From contig NZ_WAAO01000001.1 of the NCBI RefSeq assembly GCF_008868005.1, forward strand, positions 496,001 through 560,000: 64,000 nt of DNA, in the 5' to 3' direction. This document shows, piece after piece, positions 35,105-47,000 of this stretch. Below the pieces are notes generated by a model, which was not told where the DNA came from, made no database searches, and was given only the letters and a program-made list of their open reading frames with translations. Every line of letters starts with the position of its first letter. Positions within the stretch are counted from its first letter, which is position 1. Origin of the DNA: Microbacterium algeriense (GTDB lineage Bacteria > Actinomycetota > Actinomycetes > Actinomycetales > Microbacteriaceae). Made by a program: the position numbers and the translations under genes.

Positions 35105-35581
35105 TCAGAGGAAGCGGTAGAGCGAGACGGTGATCCACGTGAAGGCGAGTCCGATCATCCCGGCTCCGGCGACGCCGATCGCGATGCCGGCGAGCAGGTG
35201 CGCGGTCGCTCGCCGCGCGGCGATGAAACCGAGCACCAGCGCCAGTCCGTACACGAAGAACGAGGCGACGCCGATGAGGTTGTCGAGCACGATGACGGCG
35301 TCGTAGCCGACGCTCGCCGTGTAGAAATACGGCCGGGCGAGCGACGACAAGAGGTTGATCGCGAGTGTGACGATCGCGATGATGAATGCCGCTCGTCCCA
35401 GGGGGTTGCCGGTACCCGCCGCTGGGGTGGTGGGGTACGCCTGCTGCGGGTGGCCGGGACCGGGATACGGCGGCGCCGCGGGATGTGCCTGCGGGTGGCC
35501 GGGGCCGGGATACGGCGGGGCCGCGGGATACTGCGGTGCTGCGGGGAGATGCGCGGCGGGGGGCTGCACGGGCTCGCTCAT
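35105..35581 (-). CDS. Membrane protein with Pro/Tyr-rich N-terminal repeats
   Basis: The protein has 158 residues. I choose ATG 35581 because the region upstream lacks protein-like composition. The first 60 residues are proline-rich with a repeated AAPPYPGPGHPQ unit, probably a flexible cytoplasmic tail. Three or four membrane helices follow (FIIAIVTLAINLLSSLA, VASFFVYGLALVLGFIAA, LLAGIAIGVAGAGMIGLAF). This architecture is frequent among actinobacterial DUF4190-like proteins of unknown function. No functional context is visible. Confidence 0.7.
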   Translation of the reverse strand: MSEPVQPPAAHLPAAPQYPAAPPYPGPGHPQAHPAAPPYPGPGHPQQAYPTTPAAGTGNPLGRAAFIIAIVTLAINLLSSLARPYFYTASVGYDAVIVLDNLIGVASFFVYGLALVLGFIAARRATAHLLAGIAIGVAGAGMIGLAFTWITVSLYRFL

Positions 35582-35600
35582 GAGGATGAGCGTAGCCGTG

Positions 35601-35762
35601 TCAGCGGTAGATGTGGCCGGACTCGGCGTGTTGGCCGATGTCGCGGCCGGCGACGCGGCTCCAGTCGGTCGGCGTCCGGCGGTAGCCGTCGCGACGCAGT
35701 TCCACGATGCTGGCGATGACACCCCAGGCGGCGAGGGCGATGAGGAGGATGATGAGTATCAT
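35601..35762 (-). CDS. Small single-pass membrane protein
   Basis: The protein has 53 residues, starting at ATG 35762 within a longer open frame whose upstream part is not protein-like. An AGGAGG-like site is not obvious. It has one N-terminal helix (MILIILLIALAAWGVIASIV) followed by a basic, polar 33-residue cytoplasmic tail containing RRDGYRRTPTDWSRVAGRDI. It is possibly co-transcribed with the gene at 35105. The function is unknown. The typical helix and clean codon use make it a plausible real gene. Confidence 0.55.
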   Translation of the reverse strand: MILIILLIALAAWGVIASIVELRRDGYRRTPTDWSRVAGRDIGQHAESGHIYR

Positions 35763-35847
35763 GGCAGAAACGCTACGTTCGATGCTGAACCGCCACGAGT
35801 GGCAGATCAGACCGCGAGCGTAGGAAATCTGCCATTCGGGAGTGTGC

Positions 35848-36822
35848 ATGAAGACGGTCGCCTGCGTCATCCAGGACGGGTTCGCCCCCTTCGAATTCGG
35901 GGTCGCCTGCGAGGCCTTCGGGTTGGATCGCGCCGACGACGGCGTCCCGAACTTCGACTTCCGCATCGTGGCGCCGCGGGCGGGCGTGGTGACGTCGAAG
36001 ATCGGTTTCTCGATCAACGTGGAGCACGACCTCTCCTACGCCTACGAGGCCGACCTCGTCGTGTTCTGCCCTGTTCCGCGTGAGCGGTGGGCCGACATCG
36101 ACCCGCTGCTGCTGGACGTCGCCCGGCACGCCGTCGCGCGCGGAGCCTGGGTCATGAGCGTGTGCAGCGGATCGTTCATCCTCGCCGCGGCCGGAGTCCT
36201 CGACGGGCGGCGGGCGACCACCCACTGGATGTACGCGCACGTCATGGCCGACATGTACCCCCAGATCGACATCGACCCCGACGTGCTGTTCGTGCAGGAC
36301 GGCAAGATCATCACGAGTGCCGGCACGGCCGCCGGGATCGACGCCTGCCTGCACCTGCTGCGCCAGGAGGTGGGGGCCGAGCTCACCAATCGGATCGCGC
36401 GCCGCATGGTCGTCCCTCCGCAGCGTGACGGGGGGCAGGCGCAGTTCATCGATCGCCCGATCCCGGTCGTGCCCACCGACTCCCTCGCCGCCGTCGCCGA
36501 CTGGGCGGTCGAGCACCTCCGCGAAGATCTCGGCGTCGATCAGCTGGCCGCGCGGGCGTTGATGTCGCCGCGGACCTTCGCGCGCCGCTTCAAAGCGGAG
36601 TACGGGGCTACCCCGGCTGCCTGGCTCGCACGACAGCGCATCATCCACGCACAGCGCCTGCTGGAGCGCACCGATCTCTCCCTCGAGCAGATCGCCGACG
36701 AGTGCGGCTTCGGATCGGCAGCCGTGCTGCGGCAGAACTTCGCGAGAGTGCTCGGCCTCACGCCCACGGCCTACCGTGCCCGGTTCTCCTGCGCCGAGGA
36801 GCCCGCGGTTCCTGCGGCCTGA
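35848..36822 (+). CDS. GlxA/FtrA family regulator: DJ-1/PfpI-like domain plus AraC DNA-binding domain
   Basis: The protein has 324 residues. I prefer ATG 35848 (GGGAG six bases upstream) over the GTG at 35842. The first 190 residues form a class I amidotransferase-like domain with the pseudo-nucleophile box VMSVCSGSFILAAAG and TTHW. The C-terminal 100 residues hold two AraC helix-turn-helix units (LAARALMSPRTFARRFKAEY and LEQIADECGFGSAAVLRQNF). Such proteins are transcriptional activators that sense small metabolites through the amidase-like domain. Targets are not evident. The neighbours are a small membrane protein and a LacI regulator. Confidence 0.9.
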   Translation: MKTVACVIQDGFAPFEFGVACEAFGLDRADDGVPNFDFRIVAPRAGVVTSKIGFSINVEHDLSYAYEADLVVFCPVPRERWADIDPLLLDVARHAVARGAWVMSVCSGSFILAAAGVLDGRRATTHWMYAHVMADMYPQIDIDPDVLFVQDGKIITSAGTAAGIDACLHLLRQEVGAELTNRIARRMVVPPQRDGGQAQFIDRPIPVVPTDSLAAVADWAVEHLREDLGVDQLAARALMSPRTFARRFKAEYGATPAAWLARQRIIHAQRLLERTDLSLEQIADECGFGSAAVLRQNFARVLGLTPTAYRARFSCAEEPAVPAA

Positions 36823-36833
36823 GCCGCGGTCGA

Positions 36834-37841
36834 TCAGATCGCGCGGGTGGTGGAGCGTTCGACGAGCGAGCAGGGGAGGAGCACGTGCGCGGCGTCCTGC
36901 TCCGGAGCGGCGAGGCGGGCCAGGAGCAGCTCGACAGCGCCGTGCGCCATGTCGAGGATGGGCTGGCGAACGGTCGTGAGGTCGAAAGCCTGCCACGACG
37001 ACATGGCCACATCGTCGAAGCCGAGCACGGAGACCTGCTCGGGGACGCCGATTCCGAGCGCCCGCGCGGCGTTCAGCGCGCCGAATGCCACGAGGTCGTT
37101 GTGGCAGAACAGGGCCGTGGGCGGTTCCGGCAGTTGGAGCAGACGCGTCGCGGCGTCGAACGCGCGCGCGTAGTCGAGATCGGCGACGTCGAGGAGGCTG
37201 GGATCGAACGAGACGCCGGCGGCCTCGAGCTCGGCGAGGAAGCCCTCATGGCGATCGCGCACCGACGTCGTCCGGAGAGGTCCGGCGATCACTCCGATGC
37301 GCCGATGACCGAGGGAGGTCAGATGGCGCCCCGCGATCCGTCCGCCGTCGACGTTGTCGGGCGAGATCGAATCGTTCGCGGTCACGGCGCCGGGGCCCAT
37401 GGTGACCGCGGGAACACCGAGGGACACGATGCGTCCCTCGTCATCGGGCGAGAGCAGCGTCGTGGTCAGGATCACGCCGTCCACGTTGGTCTCCCGCAGT
37501 GTCCTGGCGAGGTCCTCCGTGGTGTCGGCGCGCCCGCTGAGGATGAGCGCGCGGTACCCGGCGCGGTTGAGGTCATCGCTGATCGTGTGCAGCAGCTCGG
37601 CGTAGTAGCTGTTGCGCGGATCGCCGAGCACGACGCCGATCGTCTGGGTGCGGCTGGTCACGAGGCTGCGGGCGCTGAGGTTGGGGCGGTAGTCGAGCTG
37701 CTGGATGGCCGCTTCGACCTTGGCTCTGACGTGCTCCGAGACGCCCTGGCGACCGTTGACGATGCGCGACACCGTCGTCTGGGAGACACCGGCCGCACGC
37801 GCGACGTCGACGCTGGTCGCACCGCGGGACTTCGACGGCAT
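36834..37841 (-). CDS. LacI family transcriptional regulator, no adjacent sugar genes
   Basis: The protein has 335 residues, with head TSVDVARAAGVSQTTVSRIVNGRQGVS, hinge LSARSLVTSRTQTIGVVLG and an effector domain (RRIGVIAGPL, PTALFCHNDLVAFGALNAA, SVLGFDDVAM). It is the third LacI protein of the window, but it has no transporter or glycosidase next to it, and I see no copy of either operator type upstream. Its target is probably encoded elsewhere. It is convergent with the AraC-type gene, with 11 bp between stops. Confidence 0.88.
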   Translation of the reverse strand: MPSKSRGATSVDVARAAGVSQTTVSRIVNGRQGVSEHVRAKVEAAIQQLDYRPNLSARSLVTSRTQTIGVVLGDPRNSYYAELLHTISDDLNRAGYRALILSGRADTTEDLARTLRETNVDGVILTTTLLSPDDEGRIVSLGVPAVTMGPGAVTANDSISPDNVDGGRIAGRHLTSLGHRRIGVIAGPLRTTSVRDRHEGFLAELEAAGVSFDPSLLDVADLDYARAFDAATRLLQLPEPPTALFCHNDLVAFGALNAARALGIGVPEQVSVLGFDDVAMSSWQAFDLTTVRQPILDMAHGAVELLLARLAAPEQDAAHVLLPCSLVERSTTRAI

Positions 37842-37898
37842 GGGCCCTCCTCTTCCGTGCCGGGCTTCCCATGCTAGACCGCGAGCTCCCGGTGATGA

Positions 37899-38609
37899 CT
37901 ACGCAGTCGTCCCGTCGTCCCAGTGGGCGGGGGAGGGGAGGGCGTGGTCGCGCACCTCGAGGGCGTCCGGGGTGATGGCCGCTGTCGCGTACAGCAGCGA
38001 CTGCGTGGGATAGCCGTGCGGACGGTTGTCGCGGATGATCGCCCGGTCGTCCTCCGGCGGGAGCTCCGCGGACGCGGCCAGCAGCGCGGTCCACGCGGCG
38101 GTCCAGTCGGGGCTGTCTGCGGTCGGCCCGAGCGCCCGGAACTCGGGGAGCCAGGCGGCGATGCGCGGCGTGGTGTCGTCGTCGAGGTCGTCGTGGGCGA
38201 TCATGTGCGTGCCGGGAGCGATCGCGGTCTCTCGCAGGTCGACGCCGTCCCACGACAGCACGCGCGCGCCGTCCGGCCCGACCTCCAGCAGATTGAAGCC
38301 GTGCATCGGCAGCGGTGCCACGGGGGAGCGGCCGACCACCGAGTCGAGGGCGAGCGACCCCCGCGACACGGCGCGCGCGTCGGGGAGGTCGCTCACATCC
38401 GCGCGATTCAGGAGCACGGCGAGGCGGCGCTCGGCGGGATTCGCGGCGAGCCACGCCCCTCCGGCACGGCGGTCGCGGATCCCGATCGCGCCGGGACGGT
38501 CGGGCCACCAGGCGCCCAGGGCGTCCCACTCGCGCAGCGGATCCTCATCGCGGACCGCGAGAAGTCGTGCGGAACCGGCACCTTCGACATCGATCACGAC
38601 CGTGCACAC
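37899..38609 (-). CDS. NRDE/TANGO2 family protein
   Basis: The protein has 236 residues, with a GTG start giving M-C-T-V-V-I. Cys2 is the conserved nucleophile position of this Ntn-hydrolase-like family, and VRDED near residue 20 is the N-R-D-E-like motif after which it is named. The rest is alpha/beta with [15 protein letters not shown] near the C-terminus. The biochemical role is unsettled. Eukaryotic TANGO2 is linked to haem or lipid handling. It is divergent from coaBC, 68 bp apart. Confidence 0.8.
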   Translation of the reverse strand: MCTVVIDVEGAGSARLLAVRDEDPLREWDALGAWWPDRPGAIGIRDRRAGGAWLAANPAERRLAVLLNRADVSDLPDARAVSRGSLALDSVVGRSPVAPLPMHGFNLLEVGPDGARVLSWDGVDLRETAIAPGTHMIAHDDLDDDTTPRIAAWLPEFRALGPTADSPDWTAAWTALLAASAELPPEDDRAIIRDNRPHGYPTQSLLYATAAITPDALEVRDHALPSPAHWDDGTTA

Positions 38610-38677
38610 GGGGGCAAGTCTAGGTCGCGGTCACCGACGTCGGCCCGCAGCGGCGCATGCTGGGGCAGAATCGAGAC

Positions 38678-39877
38678 GTGAACATCGTCGTCGGAGTCAC
38701 AGGCGGCATCGCCGCGTACAAGACGGTGCACCTCGTGCGCCTGCTCACGAAGGGCGGGCACGACGTGACCGTGGTGCCCACCGAGGATGCGCTGCGGTTC
38801 GTCGGGACGCCCACCTGGGAGGCCATCAGCCGCCACCCCGTGACCACGAGCGTGCACGAGGACGTGGCGAAGGTGCGGCATGTCGCTCTCGGTCAGGCCG
38901 CGGAGCTGGTGATCGTGGCGCCGGCCACCGCGAACTCGATCGCGAAGATCGCCGCCGGCCTCGCCGACGACCTCCTCGGCACGACCCTGCTCGCCACCGA
39001 GGCGCCGGTGCTGATCGCTCCGGCCATGCACGCCGAGATGTGGCGGAACGCGGCGACGCAGGCGAACATCGCCACGCTGCGGGAGCGGGGAGTCCACGTC
39101 GTGGGCCCGGCCGATGGAGAGCTCGCCGGCGGGGACAGCGGTCCCGGCCGGATGTCCGAACCGGAGGAGATCCTCGCTGCTGCCCAGGCCCTGCTGGCTC
39201 CCGGTGACCTGGCCGGCGTGCGGGTCGTGGTCTCGGCCGGCGGCACACGCGAGCCGATCGACCCGGTGCGCTTCCTCGGCAACCGCTCCAGCGGTCGCCA
39301 GGGGGTGGCGCTCGCGGCGGAGGCTGCCGCCCGCGGGGCCGAGGTGACGGTGGTGGCCGCGAACGTCTCGGCGGATGTGCTCGCCGACGTGCGTCATCCC
39401 GCGATCCGTGTGCTGGCCGTGGGGGCGGCGGCCGAACTCGCCGAGGTGATGAAGCGCGAGGCCCTCGAGGCCGATGTGGTGGTGATGGCGGCTGCGGTCG
39501 CCGACTACCGCCCCGTGCAGGTGTCCGACCGCAAGCTCACCAAGGAGGCGGGCGGGGTGCCGACGATCGAGCTCGTCGAGAACGAGGACATCGTCGCCGC
39601 GCTCGCCGCGGCGCGACGCTCCGGGCAGCTGGTCGTCGCCTTCGCGGCGGAGACGCCGGAGGATGAGGCGGAGCTTCTCGCCCGGGCGCGGGGGAAGCAG
39701 CAGCGCAAGGGGGTCGACCTGCTCGTCGTGAACGAGGTGGGCTGGGAGCGCGGTTTCGAGCGGGCCGAGAACGCGGTGCGCATCCTCGGTCCCGGCGGTG
39801 TCGGCGCGGGCGTCGCGTCCGGCTCGAAGCGGGCGGTCGCTTCCGCGATCTGGGACGCGATCGTGCAGGAGCGCTGA
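38678..39877 (+). CDS. coaBC: CoaBC: phosphopantothenoylcysteine decarboxylase / phosphopantothenate-cysteine ligase
   Basis: The protein has 399 residues. GTG 38678 is chosen because family members start at (M)[14 protein letters not shown]. An ATG at 38657 would add seven residues. The CoaC flavoprotein domain (to about residue 180) has [15 protein letters not shown], the catalytic His region SRHPV, and a PAMHAEMW box in which His replaces the Asn of the classic PxMNxxMW motif. The CoaB ligase domain follows with [31 protein letters not shown] and DLLVVNEV. It makes 4'-phosphopantetheine for coenzyme A in two steps in the cytoplasm. Confidence 0.95.
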   Translation: MNIVVGVTGGIAAYKTVHLVRLLTKGGHDVTVVPTEDALRFVGTPTWEAISRHPVTTSVHEDVAKVRHVALGQAAELVIVAPATANSIAKIAAGLADDLLGTTLLATEAPVLIAPAMHAEMWRNAATQANIATLRERGVHVVGPADGELAGGDSGPGRMSEPEEILAAAQALLAPGDLAGVRVVVSAGGTREPIDPVRFLGNRSSGRQGVALAAEAAARGAEVTVVAANVSADVLADVRHPAIRVLAVGAAAELAEVMKREALEADVVVMAAAVADYRPVQVSDRKLTKEAGGVPTIELVENEDIVAALAAARRSGQLVVAFAAETPEDEAELLARARGKQQRKGVDLLVVNEVGWERGFERAENAVRILGPGGVGAGVASGSKRAVASAIWDAIVQER

Positions 39878-39926
39878 CCCCGGGGCCGGGGAAGGGGGCT
39901 GGAGGAGAATCCGGGCGAGTGCTAAA

Positions 39927-39947
39927 CTTGAGTCAATACCACTCAAC
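39927..39947. promoter_or_regulatory. HAIR element (HspR operator) upstream of clpB
   Basis: CTTGAGT (39927-39933), seven bases, then ACTCAAC (39941-39947) matches the HAIR consensus CTTGAGT-N7-ACTCAAG at all but the last base. HspR repressor binds this element in front of clpB and dnaK in actinobacteria. It lies about 65 bp upstream of the clpB start, and the TTGAGT could double as a -35 hexamer. Confidence 0.85.
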
Positions 39948-40013
39948 TTTGATCCCGTCTTCCGCTTCGGCTGACGGGAGACGACCAGAAGGAGCATCTC
40001 CAAGGAGGAGCGC

Positions 40014-42233
<2,220 letters not shown>

Positions 42234-42253
42234 TCGGCATCGGCGCACAGCGA

Positions 42254-42288
42254 AAAGGCCCGGTATGCGTGACGCATACCGGGCCTTT
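42254..42288. terminator. Bidirectional intrinsic terminator between clpB and the nitroreductase gene
   Basis: The stem AAAGGCCCGGTATGC (42254-42268) pairs perfectly with GCATACCGGGCCTTT (42274-42288). One more G-C pair closes a TGA loop. Flanking A and T runs give tails on both strands. It lies between convergent genes, 20 bp after the clpB stop. Confidence 0.92.
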
Positions 42289-42300
42289 CGTGTGTCGGGG

Positions 42301-42888
42301 TCAGGCGCTGAGGATGACCGTCTCCGCGATCGGGCGGCGCACCCGCGGGGCGACCTCGCGCTGCTGCAGGACCTCGGGCAGGGCCTCGATGTCGCCGAAC
42401 TCGCCGACGGCGAAGACCGTGACGGGGACGAAGCGCGGTTCGAGGTCGGCGAACTCGCGGACGACCTCCGGGTCGAAGCCGCTCATCTGGTGCACGAGCA
42501 GCCCGTCGTGGTGGGCCTGAACGGAGAAGTGCGCGACCGCCTGGCCGAGGTCGTAGAGGGCGTGAGTGAGCGGGGTGCCGTCGGCCGTCTCGGTCTCGGC
42601 GATCGCGACGACGAGGACGGCGGCGTTTCCGGCCCAGGCCTGGTTGAAGCCCATCAGCGCGTCGACGACCTGCGCGTGCAGCGCGGTGCCGCGACGGGCG
42701 ACGATGAAGCGCCAGGGCTGGGTGTTGTTGGCGGACGGGCTCCAGCGGGCGGCCTCGAGCGCGGTGGCGAGCTTGGCCTCGTCGATCGTGTTCTGCGCGT
42801 CGAAGGCGCGGGGGCTCCAGCGGCCGGCGAGGACGTCGAGGACGGGGTGCTCGGTCGGTGCGGTGCGGTCGATGACGGGAGTGCTCAC
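42301..42888 (-). CDS. Nitroreductase family protein
   Basis: The protein has 195 residues. The GTG at 42888 follows AAAGGCAC. Flavin-dependent nitroreductase features are RWSPRAFD near the start (phosphate-binding Arg/Ser), ARWSPSANNTQPWRFIVARRG, and LDLGQAVAHFSVQAHHDGL-like YDLGQAVAHFSVQAH. It uses FMN with NAD(P)H to reduce quinones or nitro compounds. It lies next to a LysR gene on the same strand, with 119 bp containing a small palindrome between them. Confidence 0.88.
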   Translation of the reverse strand: MSTPVIDRTAPTEHPVLDVLAGRWSPRAFDAQNTIDEAKLATALEAARWSPSANNTQPWRFIVARRGTALHAQVVDALMGFNQAWAGNAAVLVVAIAETETADGTPLTHALYDLGQAVAHFSVQAHHDGLLVHQMSGFDPEVVREFADLEPRFVPVTVFAVGEFGDIEALPEVLQQREVAPRVRRPIAETVILSA

Positions 42889-42950
42889 GGAAGTGCCTTT
42901 CAGACGGGATGGATCGGACTCCGTCGTCCGGGTACATCCCGAGGAAACAG

Positions 42951-42966
42951 ATGCATGTGCATGCAT
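42951..42966. promoter_or_regulatory. Possible operator ATGCATGTGCATGCAT upstream of the nitroreductase
   Basis: Two ATGCAT boxes flank a GTGC centre, giving both a direct and an inverted repeat, 63 bp before the nitroreductase start. Its AT-rich content stands out from the surroundings. A MarR- or TetR-like site is possible. No binding protein can be named. Confidence 0.35.
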
Positions 42967-43007
42967 ATTCCCGATGCTCCTGCTGGATGCCGGCGTTCCG
43001 CGTCGGC

Positions 43008-43916
43008 TCAGACCGGGAGGTTCCGGGTGGCGGCGTCCGCGAGGGCACTGCGCACCGCGCGGATCGACGGCGCCGCGGCTGACACCCGTCGCGCGGAGGA
43101 GAAGATCTCGCGCCGAGGCTCGTGCGGGAGGGGCGACAGGTCCACGGTCGGGGTGTCGCCGGCCCACACCAGCTCGGGCAGCAGGCCCACGGCCAGTCCC
43201 GCGTGGATCAGTCGCACGTGCGCCGTGAGGTCCGCGATCTCGAACCGCACATCGGGCTCGAACCCCGCGGTGCGGCACAGCTGCTCGGCCCAGGCGCGGG
43301 AGGCCGTGCCCGCCGGTTCGAGGACCCAGGGCTCCCCGCGGGTGGACCACAGCGCGGCGACGGCGTCGACGTGCGACGCGGATCCCGGGTGTCGGGCGAG
43401 GGCGATCGCGTCGTGGGCGAGCACGACCCGGTCGAGATCCGCGTGGATGGGGCGCGTGTGTCCGGGGTACTGCTCCGCGAGGATGAGGTCGAAGTCGCGA
43501 CTGGACACCCCGACCAGCCCCGACTCGGGGTCGCGCTCGGTGACCTCGACGCGCAGGGCGGGGTGCCGCTCGCCCAGGGCGGCGAGCGCTCGGGGGAGCA
43601 GTGAGTGCGCCGTCGACTGGAACACCGCGACGCGTACGGTTCCGGTGACCTCGGTGAGCGACTCGGCGACGGCGACCTCGGCGTGCTCGAGCTGGTCGAG
43701 GATGCCGATCGCCTCGGCCACGAGCACGGTGCCCTGAGGCGTGAGCTGCACGCCACGGCCCACGCGGCGCAGCAGCGGCACCCCGACGTCGCGCTCCAGG
43801 GCGCTCAGCTGCTGCGACACCGAGGCCTTGCTGTAGGAGAGCGCGTCGGCCACGGCGGAGAGGGTGCCGCGGCGTGAGAGCTCCACGAGCATCCGCAGTC
43901 GGTTGACGTCCAGCAC
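43008..43916 (-). CDS. LysR family regulator divergent from putA
   Basis: The protein has 302 residues. The winged helix reads RLRMLVELSRRGTLSAVADALSYSKASVSQQLSALERDVGVPLLRRVGRGVQLT (residues about 6-60; key HTH is TLSAVADALSYSKASVSQQL). The ligand-binding domain has VRVAVFQSTAHSLLPRALAAL and a LIHAGLAVGLLPELV segment near the end. It is transcribed away from putA with a 136-bp divergent gap, the usual arrangement for a LysR activator of the neighbouring gene, so control of proline catabolism is likely (inference). Confidence 0.88.
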   Translation of the reverse strand: MLDVNRLRMLVELSRRGTLSAVADALSYSKASVSQQLSALERDVGVPLLRRVGRGVQLTPQGTVLVAEAIGILDQLEHAEVAVAESLTEVTGTVRVAVFQSTAHSLLPRALAALGERHPALRVEVTERDPESGLVGVSSRDFDLILAEQYPGHTRPIHADLDRVVLAHDAIALARHPGSASHVDAVAALWSTRGEPWVLEPAGTASRAWAEQLCRTAGFEPDVRFEIADLTAHVRLIHAGLAVGLLPELVWAGDTPTVDLSPLPHEPRREIFSSARRVSAAAPSIRAVRSALADAATRNLPV

Positions 43917-44052
43917 GCCCGCTCCAGTCGTTCAGCGTGACTGAACAGAATTCACGCAAATCGGTTGATAGACGGAGCCTACCGAGCGGCTGGACAATGA
44001 TCCAGCCGCACACGACACCCGGGTGTGCGACGCCGAGGAAGGTACCCGCCCC

Positions 44053-47000
44053 ATGTCTGTCGTCGATGACACCACTCCCCGCACCGAAGAGGTCGCCGCG
44101 CTCGTGCAGCGGTGGCTCGCCGAGAGCGAGACCCACCCGGTCGAGCCGGCCGCCCAGCGGCTGTCCGAGGTGCTGAAGGACCCGAACGGACTCGCGTTCA
44201 CGGTCGGCTTCGTCGACGGCGTCATGCGCCCGGAGGACCTGCGGGTCGCCGGTCGCAAGCTCGCCGAGCTGAGCGACATCACCCCGTCGCTGCTCCCCGG
44301 CTACCTGCGCGCCGCGATCAAGACGGGTGGCTTCTGGGCGCCGAAGCTCCCCGGCGTCGTCGTGCCGATCTCCCGCCGCGTGCTGCGCGCCATGGTCGGG
44401 CACCTCGTGCTCGACGCCACGCCGTCCAAGCTCGGACCCGCCATCGCGAAGCTGCGCAAGAGCGGCAACCGCCTCAACCTCAACCTGCTCGGCGAGGCCG
44501 TGCTCGGCGAGCGCGAAGCCGGACACCGTCTGCAGGGCACCCGCGACTTCCTCGCCCGCGACGACGTCGACTACGTCTCGATCAAGGTCTCCAGCGTCGT
44601 GAGCCAGCTGTCGATGTGGTCGTTCGACGAGGCCGTGGCAGACGTCGTGGAGAAGCTCACCCCGCTCTACGAGCTCGCCGCGCGTGCCGAGGCCAAGGGC
44701 CCTTCGACAGGCTCAGGGACCCAGAAGTTCATCAACCTCGACATGGAGGAGTACCGCGACCTCGACCTCACGATCGCGGCCTTCACGAGCATCCTCGACC
44801 AGCCGGGGCTGGAGAACCTCGAGGCCGGCATCGTGCTGCAGGCCTACCTGCCGGACGCTCTCGGCGCGATGCAGCACCTGCAGGAGTGGGCGGCCGCCCG
44901 CCGCGCCAAGGGTGGGGCGCCGATCAAAGTGCGCGTCGTCAAGGGCGCGAACCTCGCGATGGAGGAGGTCGACGCCGCGATCCACGGCTGGCCGCTCGCG
45001 ACCTACGGCACCAAGCAGGACTCCGACACCAACTACAAGCGCGTGCTCGACTGGGCCATGACGCCGGAGCGCCTGGACGCCGTGCGCATCGGCATCGCCG
45101 GCCACAACCTGTTCGACATCGCCTACACCTGGCTGCTCGCGAAGTCCCGTGGCGTCACCGAGGCTGTCGAGTACGAGATGCTGCTCGGGATGGCGACAGG
45201 GCAGGCTGAGGCGGTCCGCAAGGACGTCGGCCGCCTGCTGCTCTACACGCCGGTGGTGAACCCGGCCGAGTTCGACGTCGCGATCGCGTACCTGGTCCGC
45301 CGGCTCGAAGAGAACGCCAGCCCGGAGAACTTCATGTCGGCGGTGTTCGAGCTGGCCTCGAACCCGACGCTGCTCACCCGGGAGCGGGAGCGCTTCGAGC
45401 GTTCGCTGGCCGCCCTCGCGACCGACGAGCCGCAGTACGTCCCGGCCGCCCACCGGGTGCAGGACCGGACCGCGGAGGCTCTCCCCGATGCGACCACCGG
45501 CTTCGCGAATCAGGCCGACACCGATCCGGCCATCGCGGCGAACCGCGCCTGGGGTCGCGCGATCCTCAGCCGTTCGGTGGGGTCGACGCTGGGCCTCGAC
45601 AGCATCGCGCTGGCCAAGGTGGAGACCGCCGACGAACTCGACGGGATCTTCGCGGCGGCGACGGCGGCCGCGGAGAAGTGGGCGGCCCTGCCCGCCGCCG
45701 AGCGCGCGGCCGTGTTGCACCGCGCCGGGGACGAGCTGGCCGCCCGACGCGGTGAGCTCATCGAGATCATGGCGCACGAGGCGGGCAAGACCATCGCCGA
45801 GGCCGACCCCGAGATCAGCGAGGCCATCGACTTCGCGCACTACTACGCCGAGCGGGCGAAGGACCTCGAGACCGTCTCCGGTGCCGAGTTCGTGCCGTCG
45901 AAGGTGACCGTGGTCACGCCGCCGTGGAACTTCCCGGTCGCCATCCCCGCGGGCGGTGTGCTCGCCGGGCTCGCGTCCGGATCGGCCGTCATCATCAAGC
46001 CCGCCAAGCTCACCCAGCGCTGCGGTGCGGTGATGATCGAGGCGCTGTGGGCCGCCGGCGTGCCGCGCGACCTGCTCGCGCTGGTCGACCTCGCCTCGCG
46101 CGACCTGGGGACGCGGCTGGTCGCGAACCCGTCGGTCGACCGGGTGATCCTGACGGGCGCGTACGAGACCGCGCAGCTCTTCCGCTCGTTCCGACCCGAC
46201 CTGCCGCTGCTCGCGGAGACCAGCGGCAAGAACGCGATCATCGTGACCCCGTCGGCCGACCTCGACCTGGCGGCGGCGGATGTCGCCCGCAGCGCCTTCG
46301 GCCACGCGGGGCAGAAGTGCTCGGCCGCGTCGCTCGCGATCCTCGTCGGCTCCGTCGCCGACTCGAAGCGGTTCGAGCGTCAGCTGGTCGATGCCGTGAC
46401 CTCGATGCGCGTCGGCCTGCCCGATGACCCTGCCACGCAGATGGGTCCGATCATCGAGCCCGCGAACGGCAAGCTGCTCACCGCGCTGACGAAGCTCGAG
46501 AAGGGCGAGCGCTGGCTGGTCGAGCCCCGCAAGCTCGACGACGAAGGCAAGCAGTGGACGCCCGGTGTCAAGACCGGCGTGCGCGAGGGGTCGTACTTCC
46601 ACCTCACGGAGTTCTTCGGCCCGGTGCTCGGCATCATGCACGCCAAGGACCTGGATGAGGCTCTGCGCCTGCAGAACGCGGTCGACTACGGCCTCACCGC
46701 CGGAATCCACTCGCTCGACTCCGAGGAGGTCGCCACCTGGCTCGACCGCGTCGAGGCGGGCAACCTGTACGTGAACCGCGGCATCACCGGCGCGATCGTG
46801 CAGCGTCAGCCGTTCGGTGGATGGAAGCGCTCGGCCGTCGGCGCCGGGGCCAAGGCCGGTGGCCCGAACTACCTCTTCGGTCTCGGCGAGTGGACGCGCG
46901 CCGAGCTGCCGGTCGCGGCTCCGGGGGCGGCTGTCGTCCCCGCCGTTCGGGCACTGCTGGAGGCGGCGTCCTCCGAGGTCGAGGCGGCCGAGGCGGAGTG

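Noticed and set aside
39917..39925. CIRCE element (HrcA operator) upstream of clpB
   Set aside because: Only the GAGTGCTAA half is present. The 9 bases at the proper spacing upstream do not match TTAGCACTC, so this is not a full CIRCE site.
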